From Manihot esculenta (taxonomy: Eukaryota > Streptophyta > Magnoliopsida > Malpighiales > Euphorbiaceae): a DNA stretch of 64,000 nt. A model generated the notes under the pieces. It saw only the letters and a program-made list of their open reading frames with translations. It had not been told where the DNA came from and searched no databases. Position numbers and translations under genes: made by a program. Below are positions 39,850 through 53,349 of the stretch, piece by piece (position 1 is the first letter of the stretch; each line of letters begins with the position of its first letter). Location: positions 31,662,020 through 31,726,019 of the forward strand of contig NC_035170.2 in NCBI RefSeq assembly GCF_001659605.2. The letters run 5' to 3'.

Positions 39850-42800
39850 TTAAAAGAGCTGAGGGTACTGCTGGAGCATAGACTCCCGTGTCTCCCAAGT
39901 GCATTCTTCCAAGTTGTGGTGGTTCCACAGGACTTTCACCATCGGGATTTCCTTGTTTCTTAACTTTCTGATCTGTGTGTCTATGATCCGTATTGGCTGT
40001 TCAACATAGGTGAGATCCTCTTGGACCTCCACATCAGGCTCACTAAGAACCTTGCTCGGATCTGACACAAACTTCCTCAACATCGAAACATGGAAAACCG
40101 GATGGATTCTTGCCATTGAAGCAGGCAAATCTAGCTTATACGACACATTCCCAATCTTTTGCAAGATTTCAAAGGGTCCGATGTATCGTGGGGCTAGTTT
40201 ACCTTTCTTCCCGAAGCGAACCACTCCCTTCATTGGAGACACCTTAAGCAATACCAGATCCCCCTCCTGAAACTCTAACTGCCTTCTGCGGAAGTCTGTA
40301 TAACTCTTCTGTCTGCTTGCAGCAGTCTTGATTCTTTCTCTGATTATGGGTACCACCCTGCTGGTAATCTCTACTAGCTCAGGCCCTGCCAAGGCCTTCT
40401 CTCCAACTTCCTCCCAGCAAACAGGTGATCTGCACTTCCTTCCGTACAAAGCTTCATATGGAGCCATCCCGATGCTAGCATGATGGCTGTTATTGTAGGC
40501 AAACTCCACCAAAGGTAGATGCTGCCTCCAAGAACCGCCAAAGTCCAGCACACACATTCTGAGCATATCCTCGATAGTCTGGATGGTCCTTTCTGACTGT
40601 CCATCAGTCTGGGGGTGGAAGGCAGTACTGAAATCCAACCTAGTACCCATGGCATTCTGCAGACTCCGCCAAAATCTGGAAGTGAACTGGGGCCCTCTAT
40701 CAGACACTATAGACACTGGAACCCCATGCAGCCTGACAATCTCATCCACATATACTTGCGCTAACTTGTCCACAGAGTAGCCACTCCTGACAGGAATGAA
40801 GTGAGCAGATTTGGTGAGTCTGTCCACAATCACCCATATGGAGTCCACTCTGTTGGACGCCGCCGGTAACCCTACTACAAAGTCCATAGCTATATTTTCC
40901 CATTTCCATTCTGGAATCGGTAGCGGGTTAAGCATTCCAGCTGGCTTCTGATGTTCCAGCTTCACCCTCTGACACACTTCGCAGGCTGACACGAACTGTG
41001 CCACTTCTTTCTTCATTGCTGGCCACCAATAAACTTTCTTCAGATCTTGGTACATCTTGGTGGCTCCGGGGTGAATGTTGTATCTTGCATTATGAGCCTC
41101 TCTCATAATGTCTCCTTTTAGCCCTATGTCGTCTGGTACACATAATCGACTCCCATAGCGGAGGATCCCCTTACTGTCGAATCTGAACTCACTATCATTG
41201 CCTGACTGAACAGTCCTGGCAATCTTCACTAACTCGGGGTCCTCATGCTGTTTCTGAGCGACTTGCTCAAGGAACACGGGTGTCACTTTCATCTGAGCCA
41301 ACAAGGCACCTGTACCCGACAACTCTAACTGTAGCCCTTCTTCGATGAGCTTGTAGAACTCCTTTACTACTGGTCTTCGTTCTGCTGTGATGTGGGATAG
41401 ACTGCCGAGTGATTTCCGGCTTAAGGCATCAGCTACCACATTAGCCTTACCCGGATGGTACTGGATTTTGCAATCGTAGTCACTGAGCAGTTCTACCCAT
41501 CTTCTCTGTCTCAAATTCAAATCTCTTTGACTCAGGATGTGCTGCAGGCTCTTATGATCTGTAAAGATCTCACATTTTACCCCATAGAGGTAGTGCCTCC
41601 ACATCTTGAGTGCAAAGATTACTGCTGCCATCTCCAGGTCGTGTGTGGGGTAATTCAACTCATGCTTCTTCAGCTGCCTAGAAGCATAAGCAATCACCTT
41701 CTCGTTCTGCATCAGTACACAACCTAGTCCCACACGGGACGCATCACAAAAGACTGTAAAGTCCTCATCACTAGATGGCAGAGCTAAAACTGGTGCTGAA
41801 GTCAACCTCTTCTTAAGCTCTTCAAAACTCTCTTCGCACTGGTCGGTCCACAGAAATTTCTGATTCTTCCTGGTTAACCTGGTCAGAGGAGCTGCTATCT
41901 TTGAAAAATCCTGGACGAACCTCCTGTAGTAACCTGCCAAACCCAAGAAACTTCTAATCTCTGTTACTGAAGTGGGTCTAGGCCAGTTAGCCACAGTTTC
42001 TGTCTTCTTGGGGTCCACCTCAATACCATTCTCTGACACTACATGCCCCAAGAACGAAATGCTCCTCAGCCAGAACTCACATTTAGAGAACTTGGCATAC
42101 AAGCCATGTTCCCTCAAAGTCTGCAAGACCAACCGCAGATGATGGGCATGCTCTTCTACATTCCTGGAATACACTAGGATATCATCTATGAAGACAATAA
42201 CGAAGTGATCCAGGTATTGGCTAAATACTCTGTTCATGAGGTCCATGAATGCTGCAGGGGCGTTTGTTAACCCGAACGGCATCACTAGGAACTCATAGTG
42301 CCCATATCTGGTTCTGAAAGCTGTCTTCGGCACGTCCTCATCTCTGATCCTCAGCTGATGATACCCAGATCTCAGATCTATTTTGGAGAAACAACCTGCT
42401 CCTGCTAGCTGGTCGAATAGATCATCGATCCTAGGCAACGGGTACTTGTTCTTGGTAGTGACCTTGTTCAACTGTCTGTAGTCGATACAAAGTCTAAGGG
42501 ATCCATCCTTCTTTTTCACGAACAACACTGGAGCACCCCAGGGTGAGGTACTCGGTCGGATGAAACCCTTATCTACCAGCTCTTGCAACTGTTCTTTAAG
42601 CTCCTTCAGCTCTGCTGGCGCCATCCTGTAGGGAGGGATAGAGATCGGTCTGGTTCCTGGCATCAATTCTATCTCGAACTCTATCTCCCTAGGAGGCGGT
42701 AAACCTGGCAGTTCGTCTGGGAAGACATCTAAGAACTCTCTAACCACAGGCACTGAGGCGGGCTCTCTGACATCTCTGTCTAGCTCCCTCACATGAGCTA

Positions 42801-44838
42801 GATAACCCTGACAACCCCTCCTGAGCAGCCTACGAGCCTGTAGGGCTGATATCAAACCTCTAGGTGTACTCCCCCTGTCTCCTCTAAAGACAACCTCTGA
42901 CCCATTCTGACATCTGAACTTAACTACCTTGTCTCTGCAATCCAAGGTAGCACCATGGGTAGATAGCCAATCCATCCCTAGAATGACGTCAAAATCTGTC
43001 AAGTCTAGAACCACAAGGTCGGCGGATAGGCATCTTCCCTCTATGAAAACTGGACTGTACTGGCAGACTGACTCTGCCACTGACGGGTCACACTTGGGTC
43101 CACTGACCCATAGGGGACACTCTAACCCAGAGACCATCAAACCCAACCTCTCGACCGCTCTCGGAGAAACAAAAGAATGGGATGCACCCGGGTCCATTAA
43201 GGCATAAGCATCTGAACAACCAATGATGATATTACCTGACACCACGGTGTTGGATGCGTTTGCCTCCTGCTGAGTCATTGTGAAGATCCGTGCTGGAGCT
43301 GACGGACCTTCCCCTCTGTAAACTGATGAAGAAGAGGCTGACCCTCTCCCTCGGCCTCTGCCACTAGCCTGTGTTGCGGCTGAAGCTGCTGGCTGTGCCA
43401 CACTACCTGAAGTAGTCTGCTGGGGCCGTGCCATAGGAACTGCTCTAGGACACTCCATGGACATGTGTCCCTCCTGCCCACACCTGTAGCAGGCTGTTGT
43501 CCCAAAACGGCATACCCCTCTGTGTAGCTTACCACACCTTGCACACACTGCATTATCAGCACCAGAGCTTGAGCCACTTCCTAGTCCCAGACCTGATTTG
43601 ATCTTGCTCCAGAACTTACTCTTCTTTGGTTTCTTAGTGGTACTGCTCCACTTCTTACTAGCTGAACTCAAGGATGAAGGGTCTATCCTTCCCCCACCTG
43701 GGGTCTTAGAACCTGAAGGCTGTGTCACTGACTGTTTAACAGTCCCCTCGATGATTGCACTAGCCTCCATTCTCCTGGCCATGTCTACAATGGCATGGAA
43801 ACTTTCTCTATCAGCTGACTGAACCAAGGAGGAATACCTGGAATTTAGCCTCATGATATACCTCCTCGACTTTTTCGAATCTGTGTCCAGATGCTGCCCG
43901 GCAAACGGCAACAACTCTAAGAATCTATCGGTGTACTCATCGACACCCATCTCGTCTGTCTGCTTCAGCTGTTCAAATTCAATCATCTTCAGCTCCCTGG
44001 AACTGTCAGGGAACGCCCATCCTGCGAACTCATTCGCAAACTCCTCCCATGAAAGACTGTCCACCCTTGGTTTCACATAGCCCTTGAACCACTCACGGGC
44101 CTTTTTGCATTTCAGGGTGAAACCAGCCATCTGAATGGCTCTGCTGTCATCAGCACCTATCTCATCTGTAATTGTTTTGACCTTCTCCAGGTACACAAAC
44201 GGATCATCACCTGTATCAAACTGGGGAGCACCCAACTTCATGTAGTCGGTCATCTTGGCCTTGCTCCCTCTAGATGAGGTAGGTTGAGGTCTTTGGGTTT
44301 CTGGAACTGTGGGTTCTGCTGGTGGTGGTGGTGCGACATCCCCTGGGATAGGGTTTGCTGTGCCTGGATGGAAGGATGGAGGTGGGTACATAGGGTACTG
44401 TGGATACTGGGGGTAGAAAGGTGGGTATGGCATGTGAGAAGGGTAAGGATTAAAACTGGGGTAATCCGATGTACTTCCCATCGAATACCCGGGGTATGGT
44501 GAAAAAGGTGGGTACTGGGGTGGTAGAACAAACCCCGAGGCCTGAGTGCCTCCCTGTGACTCACCCATGCCCTCTTCTGGCATGTTTACACCAAGGTTAC
44601 CATCCCTCCTCTGATCCACATCCATCTCTACTTCTTCATCAACTGACATCCTTTCTTGAACTGTACCCCTTACTGATCTGCTTCTACCCAGATCCAAGGA
44701 CCTTCTAGGGTCCCTCACTGTTCTGTCCCTGTTGGACCTGCTTGACATTGCCCTTGGCAATGCTGGAGGACGGGCACTCGTGCCCTCATCCTCCGGTGGT
44801 ACTCTAGTCAATCTAGCTGATCGACGAGTTCCTCGCAT
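39850..44838 (-). CDS. Element D gag-pol polyprotein, intact
   Basis: Uninterrupted 1662-residue frame from the ATG at 44838 ([19 protein letters not shown]) to the stop at 39850. Order on the minus strand: proline/tyrosine-rich N-terminus; gag with [17 protein letters not shown] knuckle [14 protein letters not shown] (about 43450-43492); protease MDPGASHS (about 43190); RT with [11 protein letters not shown] (about 42170-42200); RNase H with TDHKSLQH (about 41540); integrase zinc finger and core with SDRGPQF (about 40700); C-terminal chromodomain (about 39870-40000). All key acids that I checked are present. It is the best candidate source copy for this subfamily; element C is a broken relative. 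Confidence 0.96.
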   Translation of the reverse strand: MRGTRRSARLTRVPPEDEGTSARPPALPRAMSSRSNRDRTVRDPRRSLDLGRSRSVRGTVQERMSVDEEVEMDVDQRRDGNLGVNMPEEGMGESQGGTQASGFVLPPQYPPFSPYPGYSMGSTSDYPSFNPYPSHMPYPPFYPQYPQYPMYPPPSFHPGTANPIPGDVAPPPPAEPTVPETQRPQPTSSRGSKAKMTDYMKLGAPQFDTGDDPFVYLEKVKTITDEIGADDSRAIQMAGFTLKCKKAREWFKGYVKPRVDSLSWEEFANEFAGWAFPDSSRELKMIEFEQLKQTDEMGVDEYTDRFLELLPFAGQHLDTDSKKSRRYIMRLNSRYSSLVQSADRESFHAIVDMARRMEASAIIEGTVKQSVTQPSGSKTPGGGRIDPSSLSSASKKWSSTTKKPKKSKFWSKIKSGLGLGSGSSSGADNAVCARCGKLHRGVCRFGTTACYRCGQEGHMSMECPRAVPMARPQQTTSGSVAQPAASAATQASGRGRGRGSASSSSVYRGEGPSAPARIFTMTQQEANASNTVVSGNIIIGCSDAYALMDPGASHSFVSPRAVERLGLMVSGLECPLWVSGPKCDPSVAESVCQYSPVFIEGRCLSADLVVLDLTDFDVILGMDWLSTHGATLDCRDKVVKFRCQNGSEVVFRGDRGSTPRGLISALQARRLLRRGCQGYLAHVRELDRDVREPASVPVVREFLDVFPDELPGLPPPREIEFEIELMPGTRPISIPPYRMAPAELKELKEQLQELVDKGFIRPSTSPWGAPVLFVKKKDGSLRLCIDYRQLNKVTTKNKYPLPRIDDLFDQLAGAGCFSKIDLRSGYHQLRIRDEDVPKTAFRTRYGHYEFLVMPFGLTNAPAAFMDLMNRVFSQYLDHFVIVFIDDILVYSRNVEEHAHHLRLVLQTLREHGLYAKFSKCEFWLRSISFLGHVVSENGIEVDPKKTETVANWPRPTSVTEIRSFLGLAGYYRRFVQDFSKIAAPLTRLTRKNQKFLWTDQCEESFEELKKRLTSAPVLALPSSDEDFTVFCDASRVGLGCVLMQNEKVIAYASRQLKKHELNYPTHDLEMAAVIFALKMWRHYLYGVKCEIFTDHKSLQHILSQRDLNLRQRRWVELLSDYDCKIQYHPGKANVVADALSRKSLGSLSHITAERRPVVKEFYKLIEEGLQLELSGTGALLAQMKVTPVFLEQVAQKQHEDPELVKIARTVQSGNDSEFRFDSKGILRYGSRLCVPDDIGLKGDIMREAHNARYNIHPGATKMYQDLKKVYWWPAMKKEVAQFVSACEVCQRVKLEHQKPAGMLNPLPIPEWKWENIAMDFVVGLPAASNRVDSIWVIVDRLTKSAHFIPVRSGYSVDKLAQVYVDEIVRLHGVPVSIVSDRGPQFTSRFWRSLQNAMGTRLDFSTAFHPQTDGQSERTIQTIEDMLRMCVLDFGGSWRQHLPLVEFAYNNSHHASIGMAPYEALYGRKCRSPVCWEEVGEKALAGPELVEITSRVVPIIRERIKTAASRQKSYTDFRRRQLEFQEGDLVLLKVSPMKGVVRFGKKGKLAPRYIGPFEILQKIGNVSYKLDLPASMARIHPVFHVSMLRKFVSDPSKVLSEPDVEVQEDLTYVEQPIRIIDTQIRKLRNKEIPMVKVLWNHHNLEECTWETRESMLQQYPQLF

Positions 44839-45069
44839 TCTGATTACTGAAAAACAGCACAGATAACAAACATTAGCATCAAATGGTTCATGTGGAAACA
44901 CATGAACCCACATCATATACACATCATATTCATAGCATATCTCATGGCATACATACTTGCATTCTAGACAGGACTCTACATCCTATCCTAGTGGACATGA
45001 TTTCCTATTGTGCTTGACATTTCTATCACATCTATGAGCCCGACACTCTAGGTCCGACCATATGAACCA

Positions 45070-45082
45070 GGCTCTGATACCA
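45070..45082 (-). other. Element D primer binding site
   Basis: GGCTCTGATACCA on the plus strand is the complement of TGGTATCAGAGCC, three bases inside the 5' LTR border at 45086. Confidence 0.93.
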
Positions 45083-45085
45083 TTC

Positions 45086-47510
45086 TGTAACGACCCGGAA
45101 ACCGGACCGCTACCGGCGCTAGGATTCAGGTCGGCTTAAGGCCGCCAGAACCCGTAGCAAGCCAAACATACATCCTGTGAACCTGTTCAATCCCATACAT
45201 GAACCAAAACATACATAAAAATTAAAACTTTTCTTTCATTCAAACATTTCTTTACCCAGCCTAGCCTGTGCATGCATAAACATAACATAAACCCCTCATT
45301 GGAGTCCTCAACAAATACTCCAATGGGGTACATAACATATAGCAGGCTTGGGTTACATAAACATCATAAAACATTTATCTCATGTATTTAAGGGATTACA
45401 ACAGACTCTAGTCAAGCACACTATAAAACTTACATTACATAATATAACATACTTTTACATTATGAATAAACCATGTCCACAGCTATGCTATTACATGAAC
45501 TTCTCTTACTCTTCTGACTTCTCTATCTACACGGTACCTGCAAGACTGGGGTTAGGGGAGAGGGGTGAGCTAAAAAGCCCAGTGAGTAAAAAGTAAAAAC
45601 ATGATATTAATTCCTCCCTTTTTAGGTATTTTATTCTTCATTTTATTATTATTATCATTTGCTTTAATTCCACACTTTTTAGGTATATTATTATTCATTT
45701 TATTAATAACATTAAATGACATGACTTTTACTTTACATGCTTTCATGAAATGCAACACATCACATTTAATCACATAAAGGATGGTATTGTCACCATTAGT
45801 CCTCACATCTCCAAGTGCCAGGGGCGTAGAATGGGCCTCGCTGGTCTTTCTCTTACATAACATACATAACATAACATTCCAAAGTGCCAGGGGCGTAGAA
45901 TGGGCCTCGCTGGTCTTTCTCTTACATAGTGCCAGGGGCGTAGAATGGGCCTCACTGGTCTTCCATAACATATCATCATAACATAACATTAGAGGACTAT
46001 GGATCACCCAATAACCATCCACATCAACATCAAATTATGCAATGCAACATATTCGTGAATTTCTAATGCAAACATCCTGAAACATCGCATGGCATTAATG
46101 ATGCATGAGTATGCTAGCAGATTCATTCATTTGTTCATTTATTCATTACTTAAAAACTTAGGGAAATAATCCCACTCACCTGGTGACCGAAGCTTTAACG
46201 ACGGACTCTGAAAGACTATCTCACAACCGGGGGTCTCGGGTCCTCGGGTCCGAACCTACACAGGTGGACTCAAATGAGGCACCAAACAACAAGAACATCA
46301 CTCTAAACATACCCCCAAAAACCTCCTAGAAACACCTCAAAACATCATAGAAAACATGCAAGAAAAGGCTGGGAAGGGCACTTTCGGCGGCACCTTCGGC
46401 GGCCGAAAGTCCCTCCAAAGCCGAAAGTCAGGCAGGTTCGGCGGCACCTTCGGCGGCCGAAACTCCCAGACAGAGACGAAACTCATGCATGTTCGGCGGC
46501 ACCTTCGGCGGCCGAAAGTCTCGGACAGAGCCGAAACTCCAACTTTCGGGGGCAAGCTTCGGCAGCCTAAAGCTGCCTCACAAGCCATGTTCGGCGGCCG
46601 AAACTCCCTTCGGCTGCCGAACCTGGTTTCTGCCAAAGGGCAGAAACTTGGCTCCTCTTGCCTCCAAGTTTCCCAAACTTCCTAATCATGCATAAAACTC
46701 TTCTACAACACTCATACATAAGCATGCAAGCTCCTAGGGGCCTCAAACTAACTTAAACCCCAACTACAACACACAAGCAAGCCACATTGCACATAAACAC
46801 ACATTAAAACCATGGATTTCTCATAAAAACCCATCAAGCCTACTCATGCATTTCTACCCCAAAAACTTGCATAAAACTTACTTAAAACACATATAGAACT
46901 AGAGATCGGCTCTTACCTCTTGAAGATCGAGAGAGAAACGATCCTAGCTCGAAGATGGGGAGATTCGAGTTCTTGAACCTCAAAGCTCCAAAATTTGCTT
47001 AAACTTTAAAACTCTTCAAAAACAAGATGTAACTTGTTAAGATCTAAAGGATTTGAGGAAAAACACTTAAAATGACCATAGGAGGGCTAAAGCTTACCGT
47101 CGGCCGAAATGGGAGAGAAAACCTCGCCTGTTTCGGTCACGGGGTCCTTTATAGGGCTGGTTCTGCCACCTTTCGGCGGCCTAACGTGCCCCCACATCTC
47201 ATGCATGTTCGGCGGCCGAACATGAGGTTCGGCGGCCGAACCTTGAGTCTTTCAAACAAGGCTTTCGGAGGCCTAAAGCGCTCCCAAAACCCCACCATGT
47301 TCGGCGGCCGAACTTGACTTTCGGCGGCCGAATCTGGCAAAGCCTCCTTTGGTCTTTTTCATTAAAAACTCAATTCCTTTTCACTTAAAAGCATAAAATA
47401 CATTAAAAACATTTCATAAAACATGGTTTTACCCATTTTAGAGGTTTCCGACATCCGAGATTCCACCGGACGGTAGGAATTCCGATACCGGAGTCTAGCC
47501 GGGTATTACA
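45086..47510 (-). repeat. Element D 5' LTR (right copy, 2425 bp)
   Basis: Same length as the left copy and nearly identical to it. Short tandem repeat at about 45815-45963. It ends at the GGTAA duplication. Confidence 0.95.
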
Positions 47511-49852
47511 GGTAAGATGTGATTTCTAAAATGATTTTTACTGATTTCATGGTTTTAAATGAAAAAGAATTGAGTTTTGAAAAGAAAAGACCAAGGAGGT
47601 TTTTGCCAGGTTCGGCTGCCGAAAGTGAAGTTCGGCCACCGAACATGGGAAGGTTTCGGGAGTGCTTTTGGCCTCCGAAAGCCTTGTTTGAACAAACCAG
47701 GTTCGGCCGCCGAACCTCAAGTTCGGCCGCCGAACATGGGGGTGTTTTGCATGCACGTTAGGCCGCCGAAGGAGGTTTGGCTGGCCACCTATAAAAGCCC
47801 CTCAGATTGAAAATGGGCGAGATTTCTCCCCATTCTCGAGCTCAGGTGTGTTCATGTCCTCCTTTGGTCATTTTCATGTTTTCTCTTCATCTCCTTCATA
47901 TTTTTATGAGTTCCATGGTTGTTTTGAAGAGTTTTCAAGCTTAGATCAAGTTTTGGGAGCTTGGAGACCCAAGGAGTAGTTTCCTCCCATCTCCAAGTTA
48001 GAGCTCGCACAAACCCTCGATCTTCAAGAGGTAAGTGTGGATCTATGCTTTCCTTTACGTTTCATGAAGTTTTAAGTGAGTTTTAAGATGGTTTTGATGG
48101 TTGAGTATGGGTAGATATGCATGTTAGGGTTTATGTGGGTTTTATGCCCAATGTATGATAATGTATGTTCATGTGATGTTTGTGTTGGGGTTTAGGTCAG
48201 TTTTCAAGCCCCTTGAGCATATGGGAGAGAGTATGCATGATTGGGAGAGAGTATGTGAGGTTTGGTTTGTTTTGATGGTTTTGGCCTATGTGGGTCATAA
48301 ACTATCTATGTATGCTTTAGATGTTGTTTTTGGGAGTTTAAGCTTGTTTGAGCTCCTTTGTGCATGGTTAAGGATGTATGCATGTGTTTGAGAAGTTGGG
48401 TGCTTGTTTTGGGGTGTATGGAAGGTTTGGGAGGCTTGAAATGCACAAAGGCTGAGTTCTGGATGAACTCAGGTTCGGCCGCCGAAGGTGGTTTCGGCCG
48501 CCGAACCTGCTTGAGGATGCAGGGATTGGCCGCCTAACCTTGCCCCCAAAAGTTGAGTTTTGGCTTGAAAGCAGACTTTCGGCCGCCGAAGGTAATGTTC
48601 GGCCACCGAAAGTGCCTGACTTTCGTCTCTGGAGAGAGGGTTCGGCCGCCGAAGGTGCCCCCGAACCTGCCTGACTTTCGTCTCTGTCTGGGACTTTCGG
48701 CCGCCGAAGGTGCCGCCGAAAGTGCCCTGTCCAGCCTTTTCATGAGTGTTTTCTATGCATGTTTAAGTGATGCTTTAGGGGGTTTTTGGGTAGTTGTTTA
48801 GAGTATGTTTGGCACCTCACTGGAGTCCACCTGTGTAGGATCGGACCCGAGGAACCGAGGTGTTTAGCAGTGTTAGCTGCTTCAAAGTTAGTCCAGAGCT
48901 AGCCAGAGGTGAGTGGAACTAACCCTTATGTTTTAAATCAAATGTTTTCAGCATGTTCAAGCATGTTCATGCATCATGAATACCATGTTATGCAATAGGT
49001 TGTTTGCATTAGAATTCACGAATATGATGCATTGCATAATACGATGATAATGATGTGGATGGATACTGGATGATCCTCTAGCCCTCAGTATGTTATGACA
49101 TGATGTGGAATGATATGATATGAGATGTGAAGTCCAGGTGTGGCCGTATCGCCCCTGGCATAGAGCATATGAAGTCCAGGCGTGGCCGTATCGCTCCTGG
49201 CATAGAGTATTGTTGACTTGTTATGGTACGAGATTGATATGTAGAGGGCTATTGGTGACAGGTTCATCCTTGAGGTGATATATTTGTGATGTGACGCATT
49301 CCATGATAGCATACGTTAAAATGAACTGTTTTCTTTTATGGTTTCTGCTCACTGGGCTTTTTAGCTCACCCCTCTCCCCTAACCCCAGGCTTGCAGGGTC
49401 AGAGGTAGTTCAGGAAGACGACGAGATACGGTTATGGTTATGGCATGTAATAGAATAGTAGTGGACATGATGTAATGTAAGGTTATGTATTGATGTAAAA
49501 AGAGTTGTATTGCATAATGATATTATGTTATATGTTCAGAGTTATAGTATTGTGCTTGGCCCGAGTTGGTTAATCCCTTTATACATGAGTTTTATTTCAT
49601 GTCGATATATGTGTTGAACCGAGTTTGACATAGGGTATGCTGACCCTAGGGGTTCTATGAGTTCAGTCATAGTGCATACACAGGTCAAGCTGGGTAAAAG
49701 GTAAAGTTTTAAATGTTTTATGGTTATGTTTGATCATGTTTGGGATTATACCAGCTATACAGGATGTATGTTAGGCTTGCTACGGGTCCCGACGACCTTA
49801 AGTCGACCTGGATCCTAGCGTAGGTAGCGGTCCGGATTTTCGGGTCGTTACA
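47511..49852 (+). repeat. Element B 3' LTR, remainder
   Basis: Continues the B LTR after element D, repeating GGTAA. It carries the palindromes, a TATA box near 47792, two copies of the 42-bp unit (49129-49210) and the LTR end CGTTACA at 49852, followed by TTAAT. Confidence 0.93.
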
Positions 49853-50679
49853 TTAATGAAATTACCTGTATCCAACAAGACTCGCCTTACTTCATATTGT
49901 TTAGATGGATGTCGACGATCAGCGAGTCATTTTGAAAAAGTCCTATTGCCTTGTCTGCAAGTCTGAACCTTACTTCCTGTTTGGCCTATAGTTCTTGCTC
50001 AACCAATAGGACGTTCTCTGTGACACGTTTATTCTTTCCCTTGCCATCGATGAGTCCTCCTATAATTATATATATATATATAACCTCTATAGGTTCATTG
50101 TCAGAGATAGTTTTAGGAGTTGTTACCTCGGGCTTGGGCCTCCTTTCTTCTCTACTCTTTTTGGCAAAGTTTCAAAGTGTGTCATACCTTATTAATCTCT
50201 TGATCTTGTCTTTTAACTGTCAACACTCCTCTATTGTATGTTTGTGGTCTTCATGAAAGAGGCAGTACTTAGTCTTATCTTGCTTTCTAGGTTGAGCTTG
50301 GGAGGCTACATGACCTCTTTGTCATTCTTCCTGATCCATATTAGAATATGTGTTCGTGAGTCATTCAATGGAGTATAAATCTCATACTTACTTTAGTAAT
50401 CGCACCTTCGGGATACCAGATAACTTCTGTGGTCTCCTCTATATCATCGCCTCTCTGTCTTTTGGTTTTGCTTTTAACTCGTCCTTTTGTCTTCTCTCAA
50501 TACTTGGACTTCATCATCCATCCATACATACTTCTGGCCTTTATCTATTAGCTGTTGGTACATAGCGGCTGGGTTCTTGATTAGGGAATCCATGAACTTG
50601 ACGTTGTATGTCCCTTTTTTTAATGCTTTACATGCTATCTTGATCAGTCCAAATTTAGACCTTTTTATCATGATGTTAT
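49853..50679 (-). pseudogene. Element E protease start and gag C-terminus
   Basis: On the minus strand the gag end is readable at about 50671-50474 (KALKKGTYNVKFMDSLIKNP, then a QKYVWMDDE segment). The protease active-site region lies at about 49853-49890 (LLDTGNF). This joins across element B to the protease tail at 20029. Multiple stops are present. The right border is the insertion point of the solo LTR F. Confidence 0.7.
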
Positions 50680-51192
50680 TGATGTTAATCTACACTTTTT
50701 CTGCCTAATTTTGTGGTTTTGATATTATTTTGCAGAAAGTGGTGTAAAAGAGGTAATTTGGAGAAAATGCCCTTAAAACTGCCTAAAATGGAACAAAGTA
50801 GAGCAAGCATGCCAAGTTGCAACTGAAGAGGAGATAAACAAGGAAAGTAATTTGAAATTCAAATTTCAAATCTCCAAGAGCATTCAAAATTCAAAATTCA
50901 AAATTCAAGATTCAGCTTATTAAGGAAAGTGCTAAATAAGAAAAGTGGCAAATAAGGAAAGTGCAGTCAGCAGAGCAATTTGAAATTCAAATTTCAAATT
51001 TTCAAGAATCTCTTTCCTTATTGAGGAAGCCAAATCTCAAGAAGATACACATTCAAAATTTGAAATTCAAAATTGAGCTTGTTAAAGAAGCCAAAGAAGA
51101 CATACTTGGCCCCCAAGTCTTGCACATTCAAAATTCAAAATTCAAAAGGAGGCTCCACTTCATTAATGTACACTTGGGCGGCAAGGGCAGCA

Positions 51193-51412
51193 ACTTGGGT
51201 AGCAAGGAAGACCAACTTGGGCAGCAAGGAAGACCAACTTGGGCAGCAAGGAAGACCAACTTGGGCAGCAAGGAAGACCAACTTGGGCAGCAAGGAAGAC
51301 CAACTTGGGCAGCAAGGAAGACCAACTTGGACAGCAAGGAAGACCAACTTGGGCAGCAAGGAAGACCAACTTGGGCAGCAAGGAAGACCAACTTGGACAG
51401 CAATGAGACATA
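51193..51412 (+). repeat. 22-bp minisatellite, about 10 copies
   Basis: The unit ACTTGGGCAGCAAGGAAGACCA repeats with period 22 from 51193. A GGAC variant at 51325 and 51391 is spaced three units apart. Because 22 is one more than a multiple of three, all frames stay open and give a 22-residue peptide period; the long frames here are artefacts of that. Confidence 0.93.
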
Positions 51413-51920
51413 GGGTAATACTTTTGACTATAAAAAGACACATAAGGAGCCTCCCCATGCTTTTTCTACTCTCTCTTGGATACACATACGGGATTGCAAG
51501 TGGCCACATCTGTTCTTCATCTCTTTCTTTATTTTTGGTTTTGTTTCAGCCATGAATGGTTGAAACCTTTATTTCTAGTTGAAGATTGGTTGATACTTTA
51601 GTTGTTTTATGGATTGGGAGATCTGAACATACATTGTTTATCTTTTATTTTTCAATATTCATGCAATCTCATGCTTAATTCCATTGTTGCTTTGTTATTT
51701 TGATCAATATGGCTAATTGATTCTTGATTGCAAGGTAATAATTTGTTAGTTTGGATAGTCTTAAGTCCATAATTGCTTGGATTGTTCAAACACAAGTAAC
51801 TCTTAGTGTAAAAACTAAGGAAATTGCATGATCTAGCGATATCTCCATGCGTTTGGGTAGCTAGAATTAGATCTCTCTATTTCTTAATGCAATTGACAGT
51901 TGTTTTGATGCCTAAGGCCC

Positions 51921-52010
51921 AAGGACGTTCCTTGGCAACTTGTTGATTAGTGATTGGTTAAAGGACGTTCCTTGGCAACTTGTTGATTAGTGATTGGTTA
52001 AAGGACGTTC
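51921..52010 (+). repeat. 40-bp tandem duplication in solo LTR F
   Basis: AAGGACGTTCCTTGGCAACT begins units at 51921 and 51961, with a partial third at 52001. Confidence 0.9.
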
Positions 52011-52429
52011 CCTAATTAATTTATGCTTAAGGAGAGACATGGTGGTGAGAAGCGTCTTTCATCTCCATAACTAATTTATTGAATCAAATAAAGGAACCTA
52101 AGTATCAATGATCAATCCGAACAACTGAAGTGGATCCAATTCTTCAACTAGAGCTTCTCTCATTATTGAATCTCTTTATTTTTGTTATTCGCTTTACTTT
52201 ATTGCTTTCAGTCTTAGTTTAATTGAATCAATCTCATAACCTCTCTTTTACTTTATTTTCAGTTTATTTGCTTTCAGTTTATTTGCTTTTAGTTTATTTT
52301 CTTGGTCTTGATAAGGAAGATAGGTAAGTTTTCAATTCCCCGTGGATTCGATCCTTTCACCACTATCTACAGTTGTAAGATTGTTGATAACTAGAAAGGT
52401 TATTTTTAACCGGCTTTGACAACCGCACA

Positions 52430-53234
52430 GTCATATCTCATGATTTTAATTCCTCCACCTGTATTACTTCTGCATTAAACTATGAGATAAATCTCCTTAA
52501 AGACCCGTCCTCTCCTTGGCGCATCTTTCGTAAATCAGATGAGAGTTTTTTAGGAGGTATACAAGTAATAAACCTGAATTTGAATAACATAGCGAATTGC
52601 ATACAGTTTTTAATTAAACCTGGACTCAGATATTGATACCATTTCTAAGCCAAACCTGTGAGTGTTGACGGAAACACTCGGCACAATGCAAAGTCATTGA
52701 TATCCTAAAGCTGCATGGTCATCTTAAATATCGCCAGGTAACTCTTGGGATCTGCTATCCCATCATATTTGTCCAAACTTGGGAGTTTGAGCTTAGAGGG
52801 GAATGTCTCTGCGAAGATTTCTTTTGAAAGAGGTGAGACATCATCCAGGTCAAATTCCTCTTTCTGGTAGCTCTGAATAGCCCATACCAGCTTCTAGTCG
52901 ATATCCTTCGGAGTCTCGTCTAATGATTCTTCTTCCTTGAACTTAGTCTTCCCTTTGGACCACATCTGGATTGCCTCTGTCCGAGTTCTTGGAGTATCAA
53001 TGGAGGCTTCCTTCCTCTCTCTAGGAGTCATGAATAATGCCTCCCCCGAGCTTTATATTACTCAAGAACAACTTGCAACCTTTTGATGTATTGGATCATT
53101 TGCTAATTATTCAGATTATTGAGATCTACTTCGTTAACCATAGAGGGTATGTTTTGTCCACTGCCAGGGGCGGAAGAAATGATAGCGCCCTCATTGGTAG
53201 CAATTTTAGCAGCAACTCGTGAACTGTCGGCCAT
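52430..53234 (-). pseudogene. Element E gag, N-terminal part
   Basis: Minus strand from an ATG at 53234 (MADSSRVAAKIAT). Decayed gag follows in shifting frames, with LRKMRQGEDGSLRRFIS and FNAEVIQVEEL near 52440-52530, typical of Tat-type gag. Several stops. Confidence 0.65.
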
Positions 53235-53349
53235 TTCGAGAAAGAGAAAAGAAATATTTTTTTTTTAAGAGAAAGGGGATAAGAGACTAGTTTTAATCTA
53301 AATGAATCAGAGAGACTTCAATGGAGTTTCCAGCAACGAAACCAAATAA

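Larger units (their letters stand above)
37318..47510 (-). mobile_element. Element D: complete Ty3/gypsy chromovirus, young, inside B 3' LTR
   Basis: Minus-strand element with 2425-bp LTRs at both ends, primer site, intact gag-pol and polypurine tract, flanked by GGTAA (37313-37317 and 47511-47515). By eye I found only two base differences between the LTRs (near 39566/47334 and 39666/47434), so it is the youngest fully visible insertion. It has every part needed for autonomous movement. Confidence 0.97.
20128..49852 (+). mobile_element. Element B: Ty3/gypsy chromovirus, broken, hosts C and D
   Basis: Element B is bounded by the 5-bp duplication TTAAT (20123-20127 and 49853-49857), within the protease region of element E. 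It has a 5' LTR, primer site and decayed gag, is interrupted by C at 23877, continues with decayed gag-pol from 34038, and has a 3' LTR split by D at 37318. The coding region has many stops and shifts. It is older than C and D by nesting. Confidence 0.93.
50680..52429 (+). mobile_element. Solo LTR F (1750 bp) inside element E gag
   Basis: The block starts TGATGTTAATC and ends CCGCACA, flanked by GTTAT (50675-50679) and GTCAT (52430-52434), a target duplication with one mismatch. Element E gag reads into it from both sides. It has a TATAAAAA near 51430 and the 3' signature CCCCGTGGATTCGATCC near 52340 that many plant Ty3/gypsy LTRs show near their 3' end. No primer site or coding region follows, so LTR-LTR recombination is the likely origin. 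Confidence 0.7.

Noticed and set aside
51128..51555. Overlapping repetitive frames on both strands over the 22-bp minisatellite
   Set aside because: The 22-bp unit lacks stops in every frame; the peptides are artefacts.
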